Below are positions 8,692 through 17,502 of a DNA stretch of 64,000 bases, piece after piece. The DNA comes from JAXGXT01 sp040772665 (GTDB lineage Bacteria; Bacillota; Clostridia; Lachnospirales; Anaerotignaceae). The DNA lies in contig JAXGXT010000004.1 in the NCBI GenBank assembly GCA_040772665.1, forward strand, positions 186,001 to 250,000, read 5' to 3'. The position numbers and the translations under genes are program-made. Numbering within the stretch: the stretch's first letter is position 1; each line of letters starts with the position of its first letter. The notes under the pieces were generated by a model, which saw nothing but the letters and a program-made list of their open reading frames with translations, ran no database searches and was not told the DNA's origin.

Positions 8692-9648
8692 TTATTTTGC
8701 TGCACTAATACTCATTTCTTTTAAAACTTCGTTTTCCTTCTCCGCCTTGCACTTGAGCCTGACGTCATACTTTTCCACCATTCTTTCGGGACGGTAACTT
8801 AACTTTGCCTTTCTAAGGCCTTCAAGACCCATGTCCTCTTCCCGGTTTATAAATTCTGTTTCGGAACAATGAGCCTGTGCATACATTTGGTTGATAAGCG
8901 GATAAAGACCATCTATGTCCTTTGCCGCCTTTTCAATATGAATTTGGCTCATTGTGGGAAGAACCTGCTCCCCAACAGTAAATGCTTTAAGCACACCGTC
9001 AATTCTTATTATTCCTCCTGTAAGACCAAGCTCGTCAAGGTTTAAAAGTGCCCTCTCAACTGACGAACGCTCGTCAAACTGCGTTATTGTTACTTCCTTG
9101 TGGTCTGTGCACCACTCATCATAAAGCTCCATGCACTCTTCATAATGCTCTTTTGTTAGCTCTTCGTAAACAAAGTCAGGATATGTTTTTAAAAATTTGT
9201 TTATGTGGTTTCTCTTTCCGTGAAGCTTTTTACCGCTTAATGTAATCATTTTTTCACTTAAATATAAGTAATCAAAATTATTCCTTTTTTCATGAAACTC
9301 CATATCGGGGCATTGCTCTTCTATCATTTCTTTAAATGGTGTGCAGATAGAACGGAAATAAGGAACAACTCCTATGCCTCTCATGTATTCACATGCCATT
9401 TTAACTGCGATTGAATAGTCGTAGCTTTTGTCTAAAGGAAAAGGCGGCCAAAAAAATGGCACTTCCCCTGGGAAATCAAGCTTTATAAAAAGAAAACCGT
9501 CTTTTTCCGCATACTGAATTTTCCCGTCGCTTCCCCATATAAACATATGTGCAAAACTGAACTCTGCATTTTCACAATTCCAGTGCTTTATATAACTGTT
9601 TATTGCTTTTTCGCTGTTAAGGGTTATTTCTTTAAAATCTAAACTCAT
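8692..9648 (-). CDS. DUF2156 / phosphatidylglycerol lysyltransferase-like acyltransferase domain protein
   Basis: The 318-residue protein resembles the double-GNAT fold of the DUF2156 family, with features such as FSFAHMFIWG, KKLHGKRNHINKF and a C-terminal INREEDMGLEGLRKAKLSYRPE. Members transfer acyl or aminoacyl groups, but this soluble form has no clear substrate. There are no membrane segments, so it is not full-length MprF. I chose the ATG at 9648 because AGAAGG lies at the right distance; an upstream in-frame ATG at 9687 overlaps the preceding gene. It is probably co-transcribed with the GNAT gene upstream and ends at its own terminator. Confidence 0.75.
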   Translation of the reverse strand: MSLDFKEITLNSEKAINSYIKHWNCENAEFSFAHMFIWGSDGKIQYAEKDGFLFIKLDFPGEVPFFWPPFPLDKSYDYSIAVKMACEYMRGIGVVPYFRSICTPFKEMIEEQCPDMEFHEKRNNFDYLYLSEKMITLSGKKLHGKRNHINKFLKTYPDFVYEELTKEHYEECMELYDEWCTDHKEVTITQFDERSSVERALLNLDELGLTGGIIRIDGVLKAFTVGEQVLPTMSQIHIEKAAKDIDGLYPLINQMYAQAHCSETEFINREEDMGLEGLRKAKLSYRPERMVEKYDVRLKCKAEKENEVLKEMSISAAK

Positions 9649-9662
9649 TATATTACCTTCTT

Positions 9663-10775
9663 TCAATACTCGTCTATTATGTGGCAAGCCTGCTTCGGGA
9701 AAAGATTATCCAAAACTTCAGCACCGGGTTTGTTATAAACCTCCAAACTGCCTTCGTTTGAAAGCTCCTCTATTGATTTATAACCGCAAAGCCATTGAAT
9801 CAAGTTTCCCGAGGTTGTTTTAAAAACAGGCAGCTCTTTTGTTTTTTCACCTTTAAGGTTAAAAATTCCGTTGTTTTCCTTTACTACACTGTCCTCTATT
9901 TCTATTGCTATGCTAAGGTTGTTTCCAACAGCTCTAAGAAGATGGCTTACATTTGCAAGGCCCAAAACATTTCTTGGTGAAATTGTAACCACTCCTTGAT
10001 TTGATATGCTTTTTGTATCCGGAGGAAGCTTGATTTTTACCTTTTTACCTTCTCCAAGGTGTATAAGCTTGTTTACTATTTTTTGCTCGGCATGTTGGTT
10101 TAAAGAAACAATCTCCTCCCCGTGAAGCATTTCTTCAGTGTCGTAATAAACAGCATATGCCAAAACTTCACCGTTTTCTAAAACGGCAATGGCTTTGCCC
10201 CCGTCTGCGGCGTAATCGGAAAGTTTAAGACGCATATCTGAGATTGTTCTTAGAATTATTCCTGAATAGTTTTGAGCAAAACGTGAATAGCATTTTAAAA
10301 ATGCGGCAGATTCGTTTTTCATGTCAATTTCTAAAACATCCGCCTCGTCAGCTGTTTTTTCAACCTTTTCAATTTCTATAAATGCAGTGCTGCTTACAGG
10401 AAAATGCCCTACATAAAAATACGTATGAAGCACCGCCGGAGTATGGGCACATAAAACAATTCCCAAATCCTTTACATAATTCATATACCATGTGTAAAGC
10501 TCTTTCATATATCCTCGTTTTGTATAGTCTGGGTGTGTGCATGCTCCAACCATCATTGTTGCAGGAATTATGGCGTTTCTTATTTTAATAAAATAAGGTA
10601 TGCTTTGCACCTCAGAAACAATTTTATTATCTTCTTCCATACAAATTGAATATTCGGGAATAAATCGATTTTCAAAAAACCAATCCCTAAAAACAATGGA
10701 ATCTGTAAAACATTTATCCCAAAGACTGCGAAATTCTTTTTTATCCTCTGATACAGCGTTTCTTATTTTTTTCAT
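9663..10775 (-). CDS. GNAT-family N-acetyltransferase (Eis-like)
   Basis: The 370-residue protein has an N-terminal GNAT domain with the acetyl-CoA loop region VGACTHPDYTKRGYMKELY at about residues 87-106. A long C-terminal portion gives the size and layout of Eis-like acetyltransferases (two GNAT halves plus a sterol-carrier-like tail). AAGGAG precedes the ATG. The DUF2156-like gene follows closely, so the two form an operon of acyltransferase-like proteins. The acceptor is unknown; amines or aminoglycosides are family possibilities only. Confidence 0.8.
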   Translation of the reverse strand: MKKIRNAVSEDKKEFRSLWDKCFTDSIVFRDWFFENRFIPEYSICMEEDNKIVSEVQSIPYFIKIRNAIIPATMMVGACTHPDYTKRGYMKELYTWYMNYVKDLGIVLCAHTPAVLHTYFYVGHFPVSSTAFIEIEKVEKTADEADVLEIDMKNESAAFLKCYSRFAQNYSGIILRTISDMRLKLSDYAADGGKAIAVLENGEVLAYAVYYDTEEMLHGEEIVSLNQHAEQKIVNKLIHLGEGKKVKIKLPPDTKSISNQGVVTISPRNVLGLANVSHLLRAVGNNLSIAIEIEDSVVKENNGIFNLKGEKTKELPVFKTTSGNLIQWLCGYKSIEELSNEGSLEVYNKPGAEVLDNLFPKQACHIIDEY

Positions 10776-10829
10776 ATTACAGCTCCTTAAACAGACGGAT
10801 AAGAGTTTTTAAAATATTATCGCCTGTGT

Positions 10830-11741
10830 TTATTTATCTTTATTTTTGTTATAGGCAAGGTCAAGGCATGGAGTTTCAATGTTTGCTTTTCTTGCAAGAC
10901 GGTATCCTTTGCCTATTATATTATCAAACTCTGATTTGTTTCCTGCTTTTATATCCCTGTGAAGCGATGTTGTTGCTCCTTTAGGAAGACGTTTAAAGGT
11001 TTCCATGTGTTTTTGTACAACATTTTGGCTTATGTTTACATCCATTGCCTTTGCAACATTATAAAGCTCTGTGTAAACGTCTTCTATATATTTCATTTTA
11101 ACATTATCTGCATGAACATCCTCTGCAAAACAGTCAAAGTATGTAAAAACACAACTGTTTCCGCACATCATAATATATTTTATCCAAACAGGAACCATAA
11201 TATCATTGCTGAAAGCTGCTTCTATTCCGCTTTCTTTAAGCATTTTTTCAAGCTTTAAAGAAGTTTCGTTTGTATGCTTGTCTTTAAAACCAAACTCTAT
11301 ACGGCAAAGCTCTCCTATATGCCTGATTTCGCCTGGTTTTGAGATTGATGAAAAAGCATATATACATCCGTCGGCAATCTGCCCTTTGTTGTTAAGAAAC
11401 ATTTCTACTTCGTCTGAAAGTGAAACACCGTTTAATAAAGGTATAACAACAGTGTTTTCTCCTATAATAGGTTCACATTGTTTGCAGGCATTTTCAAGGT
11501 CATAACTTTTTGATGTTATAAAAAGCACATCCACATTGCCTATATCTTTAACATTGTCTGTTGCAAGTTTAGGCTTTGCAGTAAAATTTCCAAGAAGATC
11601 ACTTTCAATGTAAATGCCTTTTTCTTTAACGGCTTTAAGAGTTTCCCCTCTTGCAATAACATATATATCATTAAATTTTTTAGCCAATGCGGCACAAACA
11701 AGACCGCCTATACCGCCGCAACCTAAAACTGCTATTTTCAT
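10830..11741 (-). CDS. Ketopantoate reductase family protein (PanE/ApbA)
   Basis: The 303-residue protein starts with the Rossmann motif VLGCGGIGGLVCAAL. It has the PanE C-terminal domain, with KYIMMCGNSCVFTYF and the region FKRLPKGATTSLHRDIKAG. The family reduces 2-dehydropantoate to pantoate with NADPH for coenzyme A synthesis. Clostridia often have several paralogues, so the exact substrate is uncertain. AAAGGAG precedes the ATG. It is divergent from the rpsF operon. Confidence 0.82.
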   Translation of the reverse strand: MKIAVLGCGGIGGLVCAALAKKFNDIYVIARGETLKAVKEKGIYIESDLLGNFTAKPKLATDNVKDIGNVDVLFITSKSYDLENACKQCEPIIGENTVVIPLLNGVSLSDEVEMFLNNKGQIADGCIYAFSSISKPGEIRHIGELCRIEFGFKDKHTNETSLKLEKMLKESGIEAAFSNDIMVPVWIKYIMMCGNSCVFTYFDCFAEDVHADNVKMKYIEDVYTELYNVAKAMDVNISQNVVQKHMETFKRLPKGATTSLHRDIKAGNKSEFDNIIGKGYRLARKANIETPCLDLAYNKNKDK

Positions 11742-11903
11742 AAAAACAACTCCTTTGGTATATTGTTATTTTAAAACCGCTATTATTTTATGCTTAAACA
11801 AAAATAAATAAAGAAATCCTCAATCATTTCACTGTTATAATAATATTACCATCATTTTAGAAATAAATCTATTATTTTTTAAAATTAGCTTGTGTTTGGG
11901 GTT

Positions 11904-11933
11904 TTGGTGTGTTAGAATATTTTATTGTATAAA
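11904..11933 (+). promoter_or_regulatory. Candidate promoter of the rpsF-ssb-rpsR operon
   Basis: TTGGTG (11904-11909) and TATAAA (11928-11933) are spaced 18 bp, about 60 bp before the rpsF start. It fits the SigA consensus only moderately. Confidence 0.35.
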
Positions 11934-11991
11934 TAATCCTTGCTCTTAACGTTTGTTAGGGGCCATAAGTCCAAAAGGAGGTGTATTTTAA

Positions 11992-12279
11992 ATGAATAAG
12001 TATGAATTAGCATTGATTATCAGACCTGATCTTGAAGAAGAAGAAAGAGTTGCTGAGGCACAAAAAGTTCAGGAGTTAATCGGCAGATTTGGCGGCACAA
12101 TCGAAAAAATTGACGATTGGGGCAAAAGAAGACTCGCTTACGAAATCAAAAAAGTTAATGAGGGTTTTTTCAGCTTTATTTCATTCGATGCAGACGGTTC
12201 TGCACCTGCTGAAATTGAAAGCCGTATTCGTATCATGGAAGGCGTTCTTCGTTACCTTATTATCCGCAAAGATGTATAA
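11992..12279 (+). CDS. rpsF: Ribosomal protein bS6
   Basis: The 95-residue protein matches S6 (MNKYELALIIRPDLEEEE, WGKRRLAYEIKK, EGVLRYLIIRKD). Length is normal. AGGAGGTG precedes the ATG. It is first in the conserved rpsF-ssb-rpsR operon, which couples small-subunit assembly proteins with single-strand DNA-binding protein. Confidence 0.97.
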   Translation: MNKYELALIIRPDLEEEERVAEAQKVQELIGRFGGTIEKIDDWGKRRLAYEIKKVNEGFFSFISFDADGSAPAEIESRIRIMEGVLRYLIIRKDV

Positions 12280-12299
12280 TTAGATTTGGGGGGTAGGAG

Positions 12300-12743
12300 A
12301 TGAACAAGGTTATCTTGATGGGAAGACTGGTTAGAGATCCTGAAGTAAGATATTCTCAAGGGTCCACTCCTATTGCAGTGGCTCGATTCTCATTGGCTGT
12401 TAATCGCCGTTTCAGACGTGAAGGTGAACCGGAGGCAGATTTTATTAACTGTGTTTCCTTCGGCAAATCAGGCGAATTTGTTGAAAAGTTCTTTAAAAAA
12501 GGACAAATGGTAAGCGTAGTCGGAAGACTTCAGGTTCGTTCTTGGGACGATAAAGAAGGAAAGAAACAATGGAGCACGGAGGTTGTTGTTGAAGAAAACT
12601 ATTTTGCAGAAAGCAAGGCTTCCTTTGAAAGCAGAGGCTCTCAAGGGTATCAGCAAAATACACCTTCACAACCAAAATCCCCCGAAAGCGAAGGTTTCTA
12701 CCCTATAGATGAAAGTATAGAAGACGATGATTTACCCTTTTAA
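12300..12743 (+). CDS. ssb: Single-stranded DNA-binding protein
   Basis: The 147-residue protein has the SSB OB-fold (MNKVILMGRLVRDPEVRYS, FINCVSFGKSGEFVEKFFKKG), a low-complexity linker and the acidic tip DDDLPF that recruits replication and repair partners. It lies between rpsF and rpsR as in most Firmicutes. Confidence 0.97.
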   Translation: MNKVILMGRLVRDPEVRYSQGSTPIAVARFSLAVNRRFRREGEPEADFINCVSFGKSGEFVEKFFKKGQMVSVVGRLQVRSWDDKEGKKQWSTEVVVEENYFAESKASFESRGSQGYQQNTPSQPKSPESEGFYPIDESIEDDDLPF

Positions 12744-12765
12744 ATTATAAAAGGAGGTTAGGAAA

Positions 12766-12996
12766 ATGATTCAGAAAAGACGTGGACGCAGAAAAAAACG
12801 TGTTTGCCAGTCATGTGCTGACAAAATTACAACTGTGGATTACAAAGATATTAATAAATTAAGAAGATATGTTTCCGAGAGAGGAAAAATTCTTCCAAGA
12901 AGAATTACAGGCAACTGTGCAAAGCACCAGAGAGCTTTGACAACAGCTATTAAAAGAGCAAGACACGTTTGCTTAATGCCTTATTCACAAGATTAA
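12766..12996 (+). CDS. rpsR: Ribosomal protein bS18
   Basis: The 76-residue protein matches S18 (KDINKLRRYVSERGKILPRR, then TALTTAIKRARH-type tail). CQSC near the N-terminus suggests the zinc-binding (C+) variant, although the full ligand set was not confirmed. AGGAGG precedes the ATG. It is the last gene of the operon and is followed by a strong terminator. Confidence 0.97.
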   Translation: MIQKRRGRRKKRVCQSCADKITTVDYKDINKLRRYVSERGKILPRRITGNCAKHQRALTTAIKRARHVCLMPYSQD

Positions 12997-13031
12997 TTTT
13001 AACCTATATCTTTAGGCAAAATACCATATAT

Positions 13032-13070
13032 AAAAAGCGGCGCAAACCATAGAGTTTATGCCGCTTTTTT
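13032..13070 (+). terminator. Terminator of rpsF-ssb-rpsR
   Basis: AAAAAGCGGC pairs with GCCGCTTTTTT around an inner AAAC/GTTT helix, and a T run ends it. It starts about 35 bp after the rpsR stop. Confidence 0.9.
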
Positions 13071-13089
13071 ATGTTTCTTATAAACTTTT

Positions 13090-13240
13090 AAAGTCTTTGC
13101 AAAACCCGCTTGCAAAACCTTAAGGGTCTACTGTCAGCACTTTTCTTCGCAAAACAGGCGCTGTATGCCTGCATCATATATCTGCCGTGCACACCTCAAA
13201 TACCAATAAGTGTTTCACTCTTTAAATCCATCTAAAAACT
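13090..13240 (+). repeat. Degenerate palindromic mosaic repeat locus B
   Basis: This copy is strongly decayed. Recognisable parts are CTGTCAGCACTTTTCTTCGC, a CAGGC..GCCTG hairpin that differs from the CAGTCAC..GTGACTG of locus A by paired changes, and a weak P2 (AAGTGTTTCACTCTT). No intact P3-P5 core remains. The rest of the 12997-13445 gap holds the rpsR terminator and AT-rich sequence before noc. Confidence 0.65.
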
Positions 13241-13445
13241 GTTTACCTATAAATTAACATCCATAAGTAAACTTTTTCCCTTATAAATTCAACATTTGTC
13301 CTTTTTTGATATTTCAACAAGAAAGCCTGTATATTTTTGTAACAATAATGCTTTCGATTGATACTGGTGTATTTTTAAGGTTTTGATATAATTATTTATA
13401 ACCTATGGAATAATTTTACAGACAACTATAAGGAGTGATATACAA

Positions 13446-14285
13446 ATGCCGGAACCTATTAAATTTGCCGACTTCTTCCAAAAAAAGTCAATAGATAAAG
13501 ACGGAAAAAGAATCTTGGACATTTCCATTGATAACATTAAACCAAACCCAAATCAACCACGAAAGCTTTTTAATGCCGAAGCTCTTAATGAGCTTGTTTC
13601 CTCAATAAAAGAATTTGGTGTTATGCAGCCTGTAACAGTCAGGCTTATTAATAATCACAGCTATGAACTTGTCTGCGGCGAAAGACGTCTTCGTGCCGCC
13701 AAGCTCGCAGGGCTTACAACAATTCCTTCTATTCTTGTTAACATAAATGACAATAAAAGTGCACTTTTAGCCATAACAGAAAATATTCAAAGACAAAACT
13801 TAAATTTCATTGAAGAAGCAATGGCTTATGAAAGCCTTATTGAAGATTATAATCTAACTCAGGAAGAAGTTGCACAAAAGCTTGGAAAAAGCCAATCCAC
13901 CATAGCTAACAAAATACGTATTCTTCGCCTTGACGAAAACCTGAAAAATCTTATTGTCGAAAAAGGTCTTACTGAAAGACATGCAAGGGCATTTTTAAAA
14001 ATCCCCGATGAACAAATAAGAGAAGACGTTGTTCATCAGGTTATAGAACAAGAGCTTAATGTTAAAAAAACAGAAGAGCTTGTTGAAGAAACAATTAAAA
14101 AAATAAAAGAATCAATTGCCATAAACAATGACCAAAAAGTAAAAAGAAACCTTGGTGACATAAGGCTCATAACAAACACAATTAAAAAAAGCTTAGAAAT
14201 CATGAAAAGCTCCGGCATTGACGCAGTTTATAATGTGGAAGAAAATAATTCAGGTTATCAAATTATAATTAACATAACGAGATAA
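13446..14285 (+). CDS. noc: ParB-family nucleoid occlusion protein Noc
   Basis: The 279-residue protein is a ParB/Spo0J homologue with the N-terminal CTPase core (NPNQPRKLF, VCGERRLRAAKLAG), the ENIQRQNLNFIEEA box and a helix-turn-helix (LTQEEVAQKLGKSQSTIANKIR). A second ParB gene beside parA lies at 20565. The solitary copy near rpsR therefore fits Noc, which blocks division over the nucleoid. AAGGAG precedes the ATG. A parS-like site follows the gene by about 10 bp. Confidence 0.8.
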   Translation: MPEPIKFADFFQKKSIDKDGKRILDISIDNIKPNPNQPRKLFNAEALNELVSSIKEFGVMQPVTVRLINNHSYELVCGERRLRAAKLAGLTTIPSILVNINDNKSALLAITENIQRQNLNFIEEAMAYESLIEDYNLTQEEVAQKLGKSQSTIANKIRILRLDENLKNLIVEKGLTERHARAFLKIPDEQIREDVVHQVIEQELNVKKTEELVEETIKKIKESIAINNDQKVKRNLGDIRLITNTIKKSLEIMKSSGIDAVYNVEENNSGYQIIINITR

Positions 14286-14293
14286 TACATAAA

Positions 14294-14309
14294 TGTTTCA
14301 CGTGAAACC
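14294..14309. promoter_or_regulatory. parS-like site 1
   Basis: TGTTTCACGTGAAACC matches the Firmicute parS consensus TGTTTCACGTGAAACA in 15 of 16 positions. It lies just after noc. Confidence 0.85.
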
Positions 14310-14322
14310 TTTGTTAATCAAT

Positions 14323-14357
14323 AAAAAAAAGCCTGTGGTTATAAAACTCAGGCTTTT
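14323..14357. terminator. Bidirectional terminator between noc and thioesterase
   Basis: AAAAGCCTG pairs with CAGGCTTTT between convergent genes, with A-rich and T-rich flanks on the two sides. Confidence 0.8.
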
Positions 14358-14363
14358 ATCTTT

Positions 14364-14849
14364 TTACTCATTTTCATCAATCTTCATCGGAGATTGCCTA
14401 TCTTTAAAAACCATAAAATTAGCACTTGCTGTTGCCGCCAAAACTCCCGTTTCTTCAATATAGCCTTCGGCAACAAGTGTAATTATGGTTCTTCCCGTAG
14501 AACATGATTTTGCCGCAACTTTTAAATGACATCCTTCTGGTATGGGCTTAAGATATCTTGTGGCAAGGTCAATGGTTGTTATAAACTTCCCTTGAGCAAA
14601 AAAGTGGGTCAAAATTCCAAAAGTATTGTCAAATGCAGTGGAAACTAAACCGCCATGCATTGACCCTTGAGGATTAAGCTCCCATTTTTCAATAAAAAAC
14701 CTTGTTGTAAGCTCTCTTTTTTCATAATCACAGCTTAAAAACTCAGGGTTCATCATTTTTATAATTCCGCTGCCTTTATCGCCGCAGTTGAAATCAATCA
14801 CTTTTTGTATGGTATCTTCCATAAGCTTTTGCATTTCTAAGTTTGTCAT
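14364..14849 (-). CDS. PaaI-type hotdog thioesterase
   Basis: The 161-residue protein has the hotdog pattern NPQGSMHGGLVSTAFDNTFG, followed by the TIDLATRYLKPIPEG strand. It is a second, distinct member of the family of the gene at 7712. The active-site region HGGLVSTAFD is intact. AGGAGG precedes the ATG. It is followed upstream on the same strand by the alpha/beta-hydrolase-like gene (40-bp gap), probably in one transcript. The acyl substrate is unknown. Confidence 0.85.
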   Translation of the reverse strand: MTNLEMQKLMEDTIQKVIDFNCGDKGSGIIKMMNPEFLSCDYEKRELTTRFFIEKWELNPQGSMHGGLVSTAFDNTFGILTHFFAQGKFITTIDLATRYLKPIPEGCHLKVAAKSCSTGRTIITLVAEGYIEETGVLAATASANFMVFKDRQSPMKIDENE

Positions 14850-14889
14850 TTATGTCCTCCTAAATTACACTGCTTTTTTATATTCATTC

Positions 14890-15831
14890 TTAAAAGTCGT
14901 TATATATTAATTTGTTAAACTCTTCATAGTTTTCAACGTGAGGCAAAAGCCTTGTTTCTTCAAATATGAAAAAACTTGCCCTGTCGTTTAAATCCTTTAA
15001 AATCTCCATGTTTTTAATATTATTAATGTTGTTCCCCTCACCCCAAACAACAAATATCTTTTGGCTTAGCTGTCTAAAGTAATCCTTAATATCCATGTTC
15101 ATGTAATTAGATGCAAATGATGCATAAGAATATCTTGCATTGCCGTTTGTTCCGTGGGCAGAAAAATAAAAATTATCCACAACCTGACTATCAATAAAAT
15201 GAGGTGCGAAAAATCCTTCTTTTGAGAGAAACCTTTTAATGCTTTTTCTTGATGAAACATAATTATACAATGCTGTGCCCTTTAATGGAAGCTCCATAAC
15301 AGTTCTCTTGAAAAGGTCTTGGTTTTCCGCCATTTTATCACATACTCCCGTGGGAGAAATAAGAACAAGCTTTGTAATCTTTTCCGGAAAAAGCTTTGCA
15401 GTTACTGTTAAAAGCATTCCGCCGCCGTTTGCACCAACTGCTCCGCATGGGGTTTTTATTACATCAGTTATAAAGCTGTTTAAAAATGATGCATAAGTGA
15501 ATGCCGTGTATGTTATTCTAGGTTTATGGGAATATCCAAACCCTGGCAAATCAACAGCATAAACAGTATATTTTTTGCTAAGACTGTCTATATTTTTATA
15601 AAACTCCCTGTGGCTTGAGCCCACGTAAAGACTGTGCACAAGAAGAATAGGCTGGCCAAATCCCTTTTTTATATAATGCACCTTTCCGTATTTCCATGAA
15701 TAATATTCACCTTCAACAAAATCCTTGTCATTAGACTTTGAAATTTTAAAAACAGCATTGTTAAAAACCACCGCTCCGCCTATTGCCGCCGCAACAGCCC
15801 CAATTGATTTGAACACATTTTTTATATTCAT
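14890..15831 (-). CDS. Alpha/beta-hydrolase-fold protein with degenerate catalytic triad
   Basis: The 313-residue protein starts with a hydrophobic segment (about residues 8-24), likely a membrane anchor. A clear alpha/beta-hydrolase fold follows (PILLVHSLYVGSS, YAVDLPGFGYS, KLVLISPTG). The nucleophile elbow reads G-A-N-G-G, with Asn135 where the nucleophilic Ser is expected; the codon is AAC, one base from AGC. The acid position reads WGEGNN instead of the usual WGE.D. The catalytic-type His in LLPHVENYEEF is kept. If read correctly, this is a non-catalytic family member. GGAGAA precedes the ATG. Confidence 0.8.
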   Translation of the reverse strand: MNIKNVFKSIGAVAAAIGGAVVFNNAVFKISKSNDKDFVEGEYYSWKYGKVHYIKKGFGQPILLVHSLYVGSSHREFYKNIDSLSKKYTVYAVDLPGFGYSHKPRITYTAFTYASFLNSFITDVIKTPCGAVGANGGGMLLTVTAKLFPEKITKLVLISPTGVCDKMAENQDLFKRTVMELPLKGTALYNYVSSRKSIKRFLSKEGFFAPHFIDSQVVDNFYFSAHGTNGNARYSYASFASNYMNMDIKDYFRQLSQKIFVVWGEGNNINNIKNMEILKDLNDRASFFIFEETRLLPHVENYEEFNKLIYNDF

Positions 15832-15966
15832 AGTTTTCTCCTTACTAGTCTTTGTTCAATATCTTAAAACTCACTATACTTATTATGGTACAAAACATCA
15901 GAAAAATAAAGGTATTTATGGAATAAAATTAACTTTTGTTATATAATTGCTTTTGAGGTGATTAAA

Positions 15967-16788
15967 TTGAAAATTACTGCTTTGTTGGAAAATACTTCTG
16001 TATCCCCCAACTATGAAAGCAAGCACGGGCTTTCATTTTATATTGAAACACAAACAAACAAAATACTTGCCGACCTTGGCCCTGACGAAAGCTTTTGTAA
16101 AAATGCCAAAGCCATGGGCATAGACATTTCACTTGCGGACATGGTTTTTATATCCCACGGGCATAACGACCACGGCGGTGGTCTAAAATGTTTTTTAGAA
16201 AACAATAACAAAGCAAAAATATATATAAACCACAACGGTTTTAACAACTTCTATGTTGATAAAAATGGCGAAATAGAATATATCGGTCTTGACAAAACCC
16301 TTGAAAACAACAACAGCATTATTAAAACAGATGGGTTTATAAAAATCAATAGTGATATTTCTATTTTTTCATCCGTAACAGAGAGAAAAGCCTTTCCTAA
16401 GGCAAACGATATACTTATGATGGAGCATAATGGTAAAATTCAAAAAGATAGCTTCAGCCACGAGCAATATCTTGTTATTAACCAAAACGGCAAGCTTATT
16501 TTAATAGGCGGCTGTGCTCACAACGGCATTTTAAACATTCTTAAAAGGTTCAAAGAAATCTATAACAAAGAACCTGATTTTGTTTTAAGCGGTTTTCATC
16601 TATACAATTCACTTGACAAAACACCTGAAAGCGATCAATTACTTAATGAAATTTGTGACGGGTTAAGTGAATACGATTCAAAGTTTTACACATGTCACTG
16701 CACAGGTGATTATGCCTACAATTTTATAAAGGAAAGGCTTGGCGATAAAATAGATTACATCGCAACAGGCATGGTTTTATATATTTAA
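15967..16788 (+). CDS. MBL-fold metallohydrolase
   Basis: The 273-residue protein has the metallo-beta-lactamase motif SHGHNDHGGGL and later metal-site regions GGCAHNGILNIL and SGFHLYNS. It resembles the subgroup often annotated as 7,8-dihydropterin-6-methyl-4-(ribofuranosyl)-aminobenzene 5'-phosphate synthase-like. I chose TTG at 15967 because GAGGTG lies 6 bp upstream; an in-frame GTG at 15958 overlaps that RBS. The substrate is unknown. A long mosaic repeat array begins right after the stop. Confidence 0.85.
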   Translation: MKITALLENTSVSPNYESKHGLSFYIETQTNKILADLGPDESFCKNAKAMGIDISLADMVFISHGHNDHGGGLKCFLENNNKAKIYINHNGFNNFYVDKNGEIEYIGLDKTLENNNSIIKTDGFIKINSDISIFSSVTERKAFPKANDILMMEHNGKIQKDSFSHEQYLVINQNGKLILIGGCAHNGILNILKRFKEIYNKEPDFVLSGFHLYNSLDKTPESDQLLNEICDGLSEYDSKFYTCHCTGDYAYNFIKERLGDKIDYIATGMVLYI

Positions 16789-16799
16789 GACCTTGGCTT

Positions 16800-17366
16800 T
16801 GGTAAGACCTTGGGCTTTGCCCAAACCCACTTGCTTTTTGAAAAAAGCAAGGCAAAAACTTTTGTACAACCGCATATACATGCGGTTGTAAGACGGGTTC
16901 AAAGGGTGAAACCCTTGTGGGGTCTTAGGGACAGAGCCCCAAAGTCTTAGTAAGAAAACCCTTGGGCTTTGCCCAAACCCACCCGCTTTTTGAAAAAAGC
17001 GTCACAAAAACTTTTGTTACAACCGCATGCACATGCGGTTGTAATGGTAAATAAGAGTATGACTGGCAATAATGTAAACCAAACCACAAAATAAAGTGAT
17101 TGTTCCAAGCAAAACGAATGTTTTGCGTTGTGGGTCAAGGGGATTGCCCCTTGCGGGGCATTGGGGCGGAGCCCCAAGGTCTTAGTAAGAAAACCCTTGG
17201 GCTTTGCCCAAACCCACCCGCTTTTTGAAAAAAGCGGAGCAAAAACTTTTGTTTAAACCGCATGTACATGCGGTTGTAAGACGGGTTCAAAGGGTGAAAC
17301 CCTTGTGGGTGTTTGAGGGTAAAACCCTTGTGGGTGTTTGAGGGTAAAACCCTCAAGGTCTTATCT
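16800..17366 (-). repeat. Palindromic mosaic repeat locus C (three tandem units, reversed)
   Basis: Three head-to-tail units lie in reverse orientation, so P5 (TTGGGCTTTGCCCAA) comes first after the upstream stop codon. Each has P5, P4, P3 and P2. The middle unit has an extra cassette containing AAAACGAATGTTTTG. P1 appears as GGGGC..GCCCC or as a GAGGG..CCCTC-type variant. The last unit ends with a duplicated GTGGGTGTTTGAGGGTAAAA segment. The locus fills nearly all of the 16789-17502 gap before argS. Confidence 0.92.
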
Positions 17367-17502
17367 CTACACTCGCATCACAAATTTATATTTCCTATCA
17401 GTTGTGTTTCTATAACTTTTGTGATAGAATTTCTTTTTATGTATACACTGCTTAAATAGCCTTATACTAATATTATTTATAAATCGGAAAGGAAGAAACC
17501 CA

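Noticed and set aside
11936..11991. S6:S18 ribosomal leader motif before rpsF
   Set aside because: I could not find the conserved bulged CCG arrangement with confidence; the short leader shows no convincing structure.
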